Below are positions 1-11,787 of a DNA stretch of 64,000 bases, piece by piece. The notes beneath the pieces are model-generated. The model had not been told where the DNA came from. It did no database searches and was given only the letters and a program-made list of their open reading frames with translations. The first letter of the stretch is position 1. Each line of letters starts with the position of its first letter. Origin of the DNA: Onchocerca volvulus (Eukaryota > Nematoda > Chromadorea > Rhabditida > Onchocercidae); contig HG738138.1 of the NCBI GenBank assembly GCA_000499405.2, positions 23,341,097-23,405,096 of the forward strand, written 5' to 3'. Position numbers and translations under genes: made by a program.

Positions 1-931
1 TGTTTATAGCAATTAATAACTAATTTTGTACTTGAAAAAAATTTTATAAATCTTTATAAAAGCAGATATGATAATCGAACAAAATTAAGTAAAAATTAAG
101 CGAAATGACTCTAGTTGACATTTTGCGAAATTTAAATTTAACTTTTATGATGATTTTAATTTTTAATTTTGAAATGATGAGAAGCTCATTTTTTTTTTAA
201 AAAAAAACTATCCACAGATATTGACAACATATATAATACATATATATCTTACAATTAATTAACTATACATTAATACTTAAGTAATGCAAATGGAACAAAT
301 ACAGTTGGTCAAATAGGAAATTTGATAGAACTCTGTAATTGTTTTAAAAAAAAAGTTTAATTTTTCAATATCTTTATTTTTCTATTCGGTATTTTCTGTG
401 ATATTCTGAAGTTTTATAAATAATTTAACTGTTGACTTTTTCGGACTTCATCCAAAAGCCATAAGTAAAAATAATCATAAAATTATAATGTTTATGAAGA
501 TTTTAAAAAATTTTAATGATCTAAGCAAAAACCTTAAAAGATAATTGAATAAATGTCAATTATACTGAATGCAAATATTCTTATCTCATCAATTGAACTA
601 ATCAATTTATTTGTTCAATCAGTTTTTAGCATAGGCTATTTTAATTATAATTCTATTCTATATCCGTTTACAATAACAGCACAACCATATCTATAATAAT
701 AACAGATATACAAAGTGTATGATCTTTGATAATTTAAAAATCAATAGATATTTTTTAAATGTATCATTTGAATGTAAATACACACTTTCTAGCTTCATCA
801 AATGAATAATTATTCCAACTAACTACCGTAATATTATGAATGATTACTTTTGAACGGTGTATGATATGAAAAGCCTTTGAAGTGTGATAATATAAACAAT
901 TATAAATTTAAAATTTCAAATTAGATGTATT
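1..931. other. 3' flank of the receptor gene, no gene seen
   Basis: AT-rich sequence with short A and T runs and stops in all frames. It lies downstream of the minus-strand receptor gene, so it probably holds its 3' UTR and intergenic DNA. No conserved motif was recognised. Confidence 0.5.
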
Positions 932-3900
932 TCAAGCGACAAGATAAGGTGCTCGAAGGGCAATAGTTAAGGAAGTGATAGCAATCACTACCGAAAATAT
1001 AGTTAAACCAATCCTATCAACAACCATAGCTGCAAATCGCCATTCATTTGCAATTCGTTTCTCTTCGATGATATCATCAGTTTTCTCACGAATATCCTTA
1101 ATTCTAGTTTGTAACGGATGATATAAAATCATTGAATAAATTTTAACAAAAACTGAAAAACTTTAGCATCCATTTTTTCAAATGACATTAAAGGAAAAAT
1201 AAAATGGAGAAGCAAAGAAGATGAAAAATTGATTTAACTCATTGAATGGTTATATGAATTTAAAAGAATTAATCAAATTACTTAATTTCAAAAGAATATG
1301 CAAAATAATTCTAGAAATATTCAAAAGAGAGATCAGGAAAGAGAGGAGAGGGAAAAAATGCAAACCTTAACATGCTTATGAATACGATCAAGTATTTTTA
1401 AGCTTTGCAACAAATGTTGATCATGTTTCCCGTATTGGGTAACTTTCAGTTGGGAAATTAAACCTTGAAAATTTTCTCGCAATGCATCACCGATTTTTTG
1501 AATTACCCGCGTATGTCCATCTTCCTGAAAACACATATTTTATAGATTATTTTGAGATATTGAAATATAATAAGGTAAAAAAGAAGAAGCAAATTTAGAT
1601 GCTACTGTGTTGTTATCGAAGATATTAAAAGAATTGCTTGGAAGGAAAAAATTTTTTGAAAAATTTAGTGAAAATAATCGAAAATGAACTATTGTTTGTA
1701 CATACTTTAGAGAAGCGATAGAAAATTATAACTTCATAAAAAAATTTAAAATTAAAAAATCTAAAATTAATTGACCGATAGATTTATGTTCTGTCATGAA
1801 TAGCGATCTCAAGCTTTTGCGGAGTATTTTCAAAGTTTCAAAGAATTTTAAGCAAAAACAAGCGCTATCGTAGAAAAAAGTTTTTTTTTTTTGTGAAAGA
1901 TTTTTGTGGGATTGGAAATTGCAAAGAATTGGATTTTTTGTTTAACGAAATTTTAGTTTGACGGACTTTATTCGTCATATCTACGATACAAAACAATTGG
2001 TGATTATTGATAATACATCAATAATTTGGACTTCCTTTTGATAAGAGAGAAGTTATCTGAAAGGTTACTGGGATTTGTAACTGATAGGGTTTGTTGAGGT
2101 CTGGAAGTTAAGTTGGGAAGCATCGCTCATCGATAAAGCGAGTAGTAAGAAAACATGAATGGGATAAAAGGAAGTGAAATGATTGCTGCGTAATACTTTT
2201 TAACTGATCGCATTGATCGCAAGAAGCTCCTTTTTAAATTGATAATCTTTGGTCTTGTAATATACGGTGATTTACAATATTCTAGACAATTAACATGATT
2301 TACTGCCTTTTAGCCAATCTACATGAGCTCTATTAGCAGATTGAAAGATGAGAGAACAGAAGCGTTTGTGCCAAGATATGAATAAGTGACTCATTTGTCT
2401 GAGAAATATTACATGTTTCTACTGGATAACAGTTTTCAATCTTTTAGAGGATTATTTTCAAAGTTCCAAGGAATTTTAAACAAAAACAAACGTAAGTAAA
2501 GGCAGTTCGATCATCCTCATTCCTATTCTTCCGATCTTTCCAGCCTTGTTTAATTGTTTCCAACGTATTTTTACGCTTCGGTTGTTTCATACGCAAAATA
2601 AACGGTGCCCATTCCAACAGTATATATCGCATCTTTTTTTGAAAAAGAAAAAATGTCAAATTTAAATTTCAAATAGGAGCGAAGTTTTAACTCACACATC
2701 AATTTGAACAACTTCATGATACCAATTCAAACAGTTGAAATTTAGGGTCCAAACTGAATTTTTTTCATATCAAATTTGACGCTAAATCTTGAAAACCGAT
2801 GCGATTTTTTAAATAAATTTAAGACAGAATTAGTTATAAATTCAAGAAAACCGTACCCAAAAATTCATTCTCATTTGCGTATCCGGATTTCGAAAGTGAA
2901 CAGCTTGCACATAAACGGTGAATGATGTGGCTGCTACTGATATAACCATACAACTCAGGAAAAATATTCCTGAGAAAGAATACAGTTGAGAAGTTTATAG
3001 AAGATCAAGCGGCTATTCTCGCTTATTTGAAGTCCAATTTTATTTCTTTATTCTTTTTGAATGTACATATAAATGCTGTTGAATCAATAGGCACAGGAAG
3101 TGGTAGACAAAGGAAGGATGGAAATGAAATTTGATTCGAAATTAACATATAATGAATTTGTAATTAATTAAGAAACTGACCTAGCAATGGTACAGCTTCA
3201 GAAGTAAGTGGCGTCATCCCGTTCATCAATGTTAGAAATATGCAAATAGCAAGTGATACCGAGATTTGTAAGCCTATTTTTTCACAGGTATCTGGACTGA
3301 GGGTGAATCCGAGTATAATTAATATTAACGTCATCATACAAGGCATTATCAAATTGAATGCGTAATAACTGGAAACAATGTACCGGATGTTGTTGAGATT
3401 ATTGAGAATACTCAGTCATAAAAGTTATTTATATTTAACTTTGCCAACGAATCCATCTCAATGACAAAAACATCAAAACTCTAGAGATAAATTAATCGAA
3501 GTAATGCATTTATTTTATTTATCTATTTCGATTAATTCTACTGTCACCTCAAACATCTCTTGACATGCAGATTTACATGGAATTTCCTGTGTTAAAGAGA
3601 ATATAATGTTAGAGAATAGCAATATTGATTAGTTTTTGGCAAAAAAAAAAATGAATCTCAACTATATACAATAGTGATAAAGTTAATACGAATAGAATAA
3701 AACTTTTTTATGCATGGATCTAATAATGTAAGGATATTTAAACATACAGCGTTCTCCTTTTGAGATGGATGAAGAATCGAACATCTGGATATGGTTCTGG
3801 ACAACATTCGTAAAACTTTTCATTCCTCTGTTCCCAGGTTTCTAAAAGTTGAAAATTATTTTGATGTAAACAATAATTGGTCTTCTATTCATCGCATGCT

Positions 3901-5371
3901 TGTTTTTCCTGATATGGATCCTGATAAATTACGATTATATATCGATAAAATTAATAATTATAAATAAAAGATAATAATTATTTTTTAGAAATTATTAACT
4001 AAAACTGAGAATTCCTAACAATGAATGTAAGGAAGAAATTTTAAGACTTACTAATAATAATCCATTCTCCATTTTCGATAAAATCAGACATATCAAAATC
4101 ACCCGGTTGAAGATCTATTTCACGACCACTAAATGACCAGGAACCGAACTATAGGCAGTATTTTTTTAAATTCCAGTTTGATTTAGTTTTTTTTTTTCTT
4201 TTTTGTATTTTATTGAAAAAGAGTATCTTAAATTAATAAGTACAAGGACTAATTCTAACTTAATTGAGTATTTAAAAAATCATTTATGCTAAGCATTTTC
4301 GCTTGAGAATGTAAAGAAAAGGTTCGTTCCAAATTATAAGATTAAATAAGTTTTTCGATTATATCAAATGAACACCTTCAAAAAGCAGATTTGTTCATCG
4401 AATGGAAACCAATAAATATCAATTTTACATGAAATTTTAAAAATTCCCGGTGGTATCCATGTTATTGAACCATCATTATAACTGATAGCATTCACTTTAA
4501 ATGTGCTGTCAAAAGCAGAATCAACACTGAAACGTTGGCAATTCAAAAAGTGCAAATTCAAATAGCTTGAAATGCAAAATTCAAAACTATTAGCTATGAA
4601 AACTTTTATAATTAATTGTTTTTGTTAATTCAATTTATGGCGTGAAAAATATACATTTCTGATTTTAATTTCTAATTATCCGAATTTCTGATTTTTTTGA
4701 GTTTTTGAATTTCTGATTTTCTGATTTTCATTGCCAATTTTCCTGATTTTAAGTATTATAAATGCCAACGAGATCTACTGTGGCTATAAATGAGTCTACT
4801 TTGAAGAAAAAGTGCTTAAATTATAATATTCAAGATGGTACACCTATTATAGAGTAAAATATCAGGTTGCCAAATTGTGCCAGCCGGATGTCTTAAATCT
4901 GTTATATTTTCATATTCTAATGGATCCCAACGTAGCTTGATATCTTTCCAATTATATTTCAACCATGCATTAATCTCCAACTTTTCTTGCCGTTCATTCT
5001 GCAATTTTTTAAAAAACTTGATAAGATTTGAAAATTTGCTAAAAAATCTGCAAGTTTTTTCTTACCACTACATTGAAACACAAAGGTATTGACTGGATCA
5101 AAGATTCGAAATCAGTAACATGTATGGAAGAATATCAAAGAACTATTTATTAAAATAATTGAAATTAAAATCGAAATCACACCAGATCGATAATTTGTTG
5201 AAAAATGACTCCAAGTGTCACAACTACCGGATCATCACTTCGTTCCACTGGTCGTTCCAATGGATTGTAATTATGCATCAAATCATTCCGTAACCTGAGT
5301 TCAGGTGATAATGCCGCGACGAATGTAAAATATGTTAGCAACAGTAGCATACTTCCAAATTTGAATTTCAA
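932..5371 (-). CDS. Nicotinic acetylcholine receptor alpha-type subunit (ACR-16/alpha7-like)
   Basis: Cys-loop ligand-gated cation channel subunit of neuronal or muscle membranes. Ten exons (5371-5183, 4998-4844, 4526-4376, 4148-4052, 3841-3748, 3368-3181, 2969-2857, 2632-2492, 1524-1366, 1096-932) join in phase and give 483 aa. Exon 1 has a signal peptide ([17 protein letters not shown]). The ligand domain has loop D Trp (NAWLKY), loop A (PDILLYNS), a 13-residue Cys loop ([15 protein letters not shown]), loop B (GSWSFSG) and the vicinal cysteines of an alpha subunit ([11 protein letters not shown]). M1 starts [11 protein letters not shown]2 is in exon 6, M3 in exon 7, and M4 ends the protein ([18 protein letters not shown]). 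M2 is odd: Gly at 2' and Gly at 20'. The layout matches worm ACR-16-group subunits; the exact orthologue is not settled. The family is certain, small exon borders less so. Confidence 0.93.
1805..1865. repeat. Decayed intronic copy of the exon 8 donor region
   Basis: About 60 bp in intron 8 resemble 2430-2492, which ends at the exon 8 splice donor. The shared stretch runs through a core of TATTTTCAAAGTT followed by GAATTTTAA and CAAAAACAA. Either a local duplication or two copies of one dispersed repeat. Confidence 0.5.
2228..2420. repeat. Dispersed repeat, copy 1 (intron 8 of the receptor gene)
   Basis: This stretch resembles 32338-32600 on the same strand. The best match is around 2348-2415, including GACTCATTTG and CTGAGAAATATT, and there is a weaker match near 2228-2275. 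The copies differ at many sites, so the repeat is old. No coding capacity seen. Confidence 0.6.
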
Positions 5372-5689
5372 TTGAAATGTAATTAGACTTCCAAATTTGA
5401 ATTTTAATTGAAGTTAGAACCAAAACTTCAATTGTTCGAAATTAACTTCTTTTCGTCCATTGTTCTGAAACGGATGAAATTTAAAATATGTTCATTCGAG
5501 AATACCATCGATTTTTTTGAAACTTGCATTCGATTGACCAGTGCTTTCAAAAGAGATGTTAAGCAGTCCAATATTTTTTATTATTTGGATTTAATTTTAA
5601 TTGTCATTATTATTAATTTTAATCCTGTTAAATTTCAGGCAAAATTCTAAGTAAATTCATATAGAAAGAAAAATGTCATTATTAATATT

Positions 5690-5690
5690 A

Positions 5691-5752
<62 letters not shown>
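5690..5752. repeat. (ATT)n microsatellite
   Basis: About twenty near-perfect ATT units. It is flanked by AT-rich intergenic DNA upstream of the receptor gene and has no coding role. Confidence 0.95.
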
Positions 5753-5753
<1 letters not shown>

Positions 5754-6179
5754 TTTCATTGAATGAGTGAAATTATTTGAAATCACTTGCCGACGGCACA
5801 TCAATGATAATTTTTAGAAACAATTATTCATTCATATCAAATTTCCATGTCTTATTTTCGAAGAAGAAAAAAGCTGGAAAAAACAACAGTAAGTGAAAGT
5901 TCAATTAAACTTAATTAGTAATTCAAAAATTCAATCGATGAATTTAAATTTTTTAAATTTATACAACGAAAATAACTTTTCATGATATCAATGTGAAATT
6001 ATAATTATTGGATAAACAATAACTGGTTTTGCAACAAAAAGAAAATTATGAGATAATTGAGGTAACGGAAGGATTGAGTAACAAAAACGAATAGCTCCAT
6101 TTAATGCATCAGAATAAAATGAATGATTATATAACAGGAAAGTAGCATTTGATAAGTTTAGATAAAGACAAGTTAAACT

Positions 6180-6900
6180 AACGAATCATGAAAAAATAGC
6201 GGAAGAACTTGAAAGGTTTCGTAAAAACAAGTAAAAGAATTGAAAGATTCAGAAAATGCAGAAAAGGAATTTGAAAGATTCATAAATGCAATGAAAGAAT
6301 TTGAAGGGATTTCTTAGCAATTTAGAAAAAATTTCAAAAGTAAGGAAAAGATTGTTTGAATGAGCTATTAGATGAAAGTTAAAGTATAGAAATGATGAGG
6401 ACAGACATAAACTTGCTGGCCAGAAAGAAGAAGAACAGTGGACTTGGCTGTTTTTTGATGCAAGCATCATTAATAGAGGAATGAGAAGCAAATCGATGAG
6501 ACTTAGAAATTGAAGCTGAGAAGAGACGATGTGATATGAACGAAGTACATCATTCGAGTTTGATGTTCATTTTAGAATGGTAACGATGAAGCCCAATGTT
6601 ACCTAAAGAGATTAACGAATAATAAATGATGCTATTAAAAGGCTTGCAAGTCCACTATCAATAAAGCACTTAGGAATGGCCAAATATATTTCAATGGTTA
6701 ATGGAAGAAAGAAACTAAGAATACATCTGAATAATTTATTAGGCCTGAAAATCAGAACAAAAAGATTAAAGAAGCAATCAATTAAGTCTGTTTTAATTAC
6801 TTATGTAAGCCATTACGCATTTAAAGTAATCAATATTAGTCTCCTATATGAGTGATAATTCACTCTACCATTCCATCTTCAATTATATTAGCTAATAAGA
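6180..6900 (+). other. Coding-like but broken segment of unknown origin
   Basis: The plus strand has several stretches of charged, protein-like composition interrupted by stops: near 6190-6330 (Glu/Phe/Lys-rich), near 6395-6470 and 6615-6850. The last has about 70 codons without a stop and includes the phrase MAKYISMVNGRKKLR. It could be the relic of a retroelement gag or of an old gene. I do not recognise a family. Confidence 0.25.
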
Positions 6901-7142
6901 AATCAATTTATAAACTATTTGCAAAAAGCCATTTCTTATTTCTAATATTTAATTCACAAGTATGAAAAATATATGTCTTTGTGAAAAAATATCTCTATAT
7001 CTCTATTTGGTAAGTAATAATTAATTCAGTCATACCTCATATATTTGATAATATATTGGTTTATTGATTTTACTGTAAAATTTACTAATCGAAAATCGAT
7101 CGCAAGCGATGCAATAATTTTTTTTTTTTTTCGCAATGAATA

Positions 7143-10100
7143 ATGAGTGTATTTGTGAATTGTACGTGTCGAGATCAGTGGTCTAGTATCTCGATCACTA
7201 CGTATTCTTCCAGTGAAGAGATCAATAATTCATTAATTTCCTTATTTATTATATTTATTTGTTCACAATTCACTGTAATTGACAAATATCGATTTTTAGT
7301 TTTTGTTTATTATTGCTGTCACACAAAATCGCATTTGTCATCAACCGATGGACAGATGGCAGAGAAAGGTGAAGAAGAAATGATTATTGAAAAAAATTCG
7401 TTAAAATATATATTTACTCGATCATTCGATGATTCGATATTTCGAAATAAACTTGGCCAATTATGCGCTTCATTTCTTGGCGGAATTTGGACAACTGGAC
7501 CATGTCAAAAAGTTCGTATCACTGTGCAAAAATTAGTTTCATATTTTATAAAAATATTTAAAGTACTTTTTATACTATTTATTAGAAAATTATAATTTAA
7601 TCCATTTTAATGATTTAAATTGAATTTTAGCAATTTTGTTATATATAAAATGATTGATTATTAACAGAACAATTTTTGAAGTGATTTAAATTAAGGTTAT
7701 TTACCATAAAATAATTTTTTTTCATGGTAATTTAAAAATCATTTTTATGCTGTCTTGAAAGATATCATTTTGAAAGTACTACTCTTAATCATTATTAAGT
7801 TGGATTGACTAAGTTGATTTTAATTCACCTCACATAGAAATGTCATTTATGAAATTGTTTTTATTTTAATTTTTTCAGAATTTTAAGTTCAAAATATTGA
7901 ATTAAAATTAGATTATTTTGTTGAACTCTTTGAAATTTTAAATTTATCCCGGAACATAATTGATGATACATTTAGAGGTGGAGCTAACAATAAAATTTTT
8001 TTGGTGGAATTACGAATGGAACGAAAGTTAAAAGTAACGAACCAGAAAAAGCAATTCTTCGCATTTATGACAATCTCAGTGAGAATTACGAATTATCCAA
8101 AGCTGTTATCACTACTATTTTAGCGGAACGGTTTTGTTTATTTCATTATTTATCATTTAATTTACCTGTTTATTTAATTACATTATACTTTTTGCAGAGT
8201 TTTTCAAACTTATATTTGCTTAAAAATCAGTAAACGATTTTAATATTGTTTTTGCGTAAGTTTAGATGTCCACCGCGAAATGAGTTATATGCAAAATTAC
8301 CTTATTTTTATTTCCAACTTATCCTAATATTGAACTTTTTTTTTTTTTGTATTGTTCATTTTTGCAGTAAACAATCTGGAATAATTCGAAACTTTTCGAG
8401 CATTTTTAAACGATATATAGTCAATTTAAAAATGTTAAATAACTCATAGGATCTTTTATTGATTTATTTTTTGTTGTTCATTTTAAAATTTTACAGACAT
8501 CTGGGTCCATTTTTATTGGGAATATTTCCTGGTGGACGCTTTGAAGAATATATTCCATCACGTCCGCTTACCAATGACGAATACTGCAAATCATGGTTAA
8601 GTAATTTTTGATTCGTTTGCTAAGCATTTTCTTTGGAAGACTTTTTCGGAAATGTATTTCATTCAAAAATATCTCAATCTTTGAAATGGCCATTTATTTT
8701 AGGTTAAATAAATAAAAAAGGTTGAATTTATCTCTAATTACGCTTGTTGCAGCATTGCACAAGTAGTTGGTCGAATTCTTGCAAGATTACATTCTTTGTG
8801 CCAATTAATAAGGCATATCGCTTGACACATTTTATGGATGATATAATCGAAAGTTTAAAAGGGTCAAGTCGATGGACAAGAGGTCATCCAATGAACACTA
8901 CTTAATGAAGATTAATAAAAACTCGTAAGTTATGAAAAATCATTTGACCTTTATTCAGCCCACGAAACAAATGATAGATTATTCATAAATTATGCAGTCA
9001 TCTGATCTGCAATTTTTCTTATCATTATCACTTGTCCATTCTCTTCATTTTATTTATATTTTTATAAATTTTTCACGATTAATATTTTCAAAACATATAT
9101 ATATATATTTTTTTTTTCCAATACGTAAATATTCCTTGCATTATTACAGTGTCCTGATCTTATCACAATTGATCTGTTATCAAAGGAATTGGAGATATGC
9201 AAGGAATGTTTGGCAGAAAGCGGTAGTCCATTAGTTTTTAGCAACAATGATTTATATGTATGTTTATCATCGTTCAAGATACAATTTATACTGCTTTCAA
9301 TTAGGACTTTAAATTTTTTGAATTTTCGATTATTGAATCAGTTTGAGTTGTTTTCGCCATAAAAAGAAAAAAAATAAATCTAAAAAAAAAAGTAATATAT
9401 CTAAAAGTATTAAGCATATCTTTACATATTACTACATTATTTTTAAAAAGATTTATTTTTATATGCTGATTATCAGGGAAAACATAAAGATGAAAGCAAA
9501 TACAAGTTAATTTTAAAGTAAACATCTGTAAAATAATTTTTCGAGATGTTTCATGCATAGCTTACCATCCATTTTTTTTGAGATTAATTTTAGACATTCA
9601 CATTGTAAATTATTATTGATGTATGAAGGATGGGTAAAGGAAAATAAACTCTTCCTGATATATTTTTTAGGAAGGAAATTTACTTTTACGTGATGGTATC
9701 GAAGTTACTGATCACGGCTTTATTGGTAGGAAAGATGATAAAGACCCGATTGTTTTGATTGATTATGAACATGACTGTTAATATTATCGGTTTGTTTCAT
9801 GTTTTCGTCTTATCTTGATATGATTACAAATATCGAAATTAAAGGTAAGATATTCGTAAAGATGAAGATATTTTTAGGACCAATTTTTACGTAATTAATT
9901 GTTGTATTCGAAAATTTTCAGCCTTTCAACTCGATGTATCAGTTTTAATGAAACTGGAATAGAATTCATAGCATGAGCAAGAAGCAGGAATAAAATTACA
10001 CGTGAAGACTAAACGTTTATTACGTGAATAGGTGGTATATTTATAATGCAGAAGTGATTTAATAAAAATATTAAGAACTGCAAAATTGATGAAGTTTGAA

Positions 10101-11127
10101 TTAAAAATTACTACGAAAATTTTTGAACTAAATGAAATAAATAAATTACACATTATGTTTTCTTGCATATCTTCATATTACGCTTGTTTACTATAACTTT
10201 GCGTTAATGTGTAAAATTCGGAAGGATTTTTACCTATATTTTTAATTATATTTTTTACCTATCTTTTTACCTTTTTACCTACATATGAAAACTTCTTATC
10301 GATTAGATACTTGTAGAAGAACCTATAATTAATGATATGGCGTATTGTAGTGGTTTCGACTTATGTCATTACTGTGTGGAATGTTGTCAACATAATGATG
10401 GAAAAATATGGCCCTTTTATGAGATCAAACAGGAAAAATGGCCTAACGAAGAGATTCAACGTTTATACGTCGGTGCTTACATCAATGAAGCAAATAAAGT
10501 TAGCAAAAAATTTTCTATTCTTTTAAGATTTACGGCATCTTTTACAGGAAAGTTGATATGTAACAAAATGACGCAGCAATCGCTAATGAATTTAGAATTT
10601 ATAACCATCAGAAATGATAGAATAGTTAGTTACACAGTAATACAGTAATGAATTATTGGTACTGAAATATAACATTGTAATAATAATGACACTGGAAAAG
10701 TGGAAATATTCTAATTTGCATAAATTTAAATGATTTGAATTAACAATCCCGTGAATGATTTGAATATGCAAAATTAGTTTGCGCTGTAATCTTAAACTAA
10801 ATGAGAGAATTGTTTGAATTAAAAAGGATAAAAAGATTTTGTTCCATACGAAGGATCATTCAAATTTGGCGTGAAAAAGGTGGAAAGAAAATGCAATGTA
10901 TGATTGATTTATCGGATGATCGAGAATTAACAATTCAACATTTGCTAAACGAAATACGTCAATTTACAGCATTTCCTCAATTATTCTGGGCAGTGTGGTC
11001 ATTTCAACGGGCTGAAATTAGCCAGAAAGAATTCGGTCATTTTGAATATGGATTTGATCGATTAGTGATGTATTATTACTGGAAACCGGAAATGTTGAAA
11101 TATTTGAAGCAGCAAAAGAGATTATAA
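7143..11127 (+). pseudogene. Choline/ethanolamine kinase pseudogene, introns retained
   Basis: Homologous blocks lie in order and are separated by intron-like gaps: 7143-7523 (LGQLCASFLGGIW), 7976-8130 (RGGANNKIFLVEL; EKAILRIYDN), 8497-8595 (HLGPFLLGIFPGGRFEEYIP), 8753-8924 (GRILARLHS; VPINKAYRLTHF), 9150-9257 (PLVFSNNDLY), 9671-9789 (EGNLLLRDG; VLIDYEH), 10351-10498 (GFDLCHYCVE; WPFYEIK) and about 10801-11127 (NEIRQFTAFPQLFWAVWS). These follow the choline kinase fold through the Brenner-type loop and the DYE metal site. Defects: shifts near 8015, 8793 and 8890, mismatched phase at the 7523/7976 junction, a TAA at about 9779, and Asn in place of the catalytic-loop His (NND for HND). An alternative start is ATG 7356. 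A noisy assembly is possible, but neighbouring genes read cleanly. Confidence 0.8.
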
Positions 11128-11146
11128 GCTTCCAGTTTCGACCATT

Positions 11147-11150
11147 TTTT

Positions 11151-11192
<42 letters not shown>
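11147..11192. repeat. Poly(T) tract
   Basis: A T run of about 40 bases just after the end of the kinase-like locus. It might be a length artefact or the A-tail relic of an insertion on the minus strand; no element body is recognisable next to it. Confidence 0.9.
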
Positions 11193-11193
<1 letters not shown>

Positions 11194-11710
11194 GAGGAGA
11201 AGTTAATATCAATTACTTATAATAGACAGTTTTTTGTATTTTAAAACAAAGGAAAAATGATTTTATTGAATAGAACGAATAAAAAAATCCTCAGATTTCA
11301 AAAAAAAAAATCAAATAATTTAAAGAATAATTTAGAGTGTAACATTATTAGTAAATGATCGAAATTATCAGTTTGCTTAAAAAACTGATATCCGGAATAA
11401 GTTAGAATATTTGCAATGACAACATGAATAATGTCTATTGTATAACAGATAGAATGACAAATGTAAACAATATGTTTTGAAAAATAAAAAAATCTGGAAT
11501 AAACCAAACTGTGTGATATGTTTACACGATTATTTTCATCAAATTAATAGTTCATTTCCATTTAGAACGATAGAAGGCAGATTATAATCGTCTAGGCTAA
11601 TTATAATCCTGAAAATGCGATAATAAAATGAGACTTTTATTTTTACTTTCAAGTTCTACCCTTTTTTTTCTCTTGTTCTTTCTCATTTTTTGATAATCGT
11701 CCAAAGGATA

Positions 11711-11787
11711 TGTCACGTTGACATTTTATCACAGTTGATATTTTATCACATTGACATTTTATCACGTCGACATTTTGTCATGTTGAT
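11711..11787. repeat. 17-bp imperfect tandem repeat
   Basis: About 4.5 copies of a unit close to GTTGACATTTTATCACA, with variants GTTGATATT and GTCGACATT. No gene overlaps it. Confidence 0.85.

Noticed and set aside
8246..8449. Plus-strand 67-codon frame inside the kinase locus
   Set aside because: It falls between two kinase homology blocks that join well by splicing (CG|A), so it is intron sequence.
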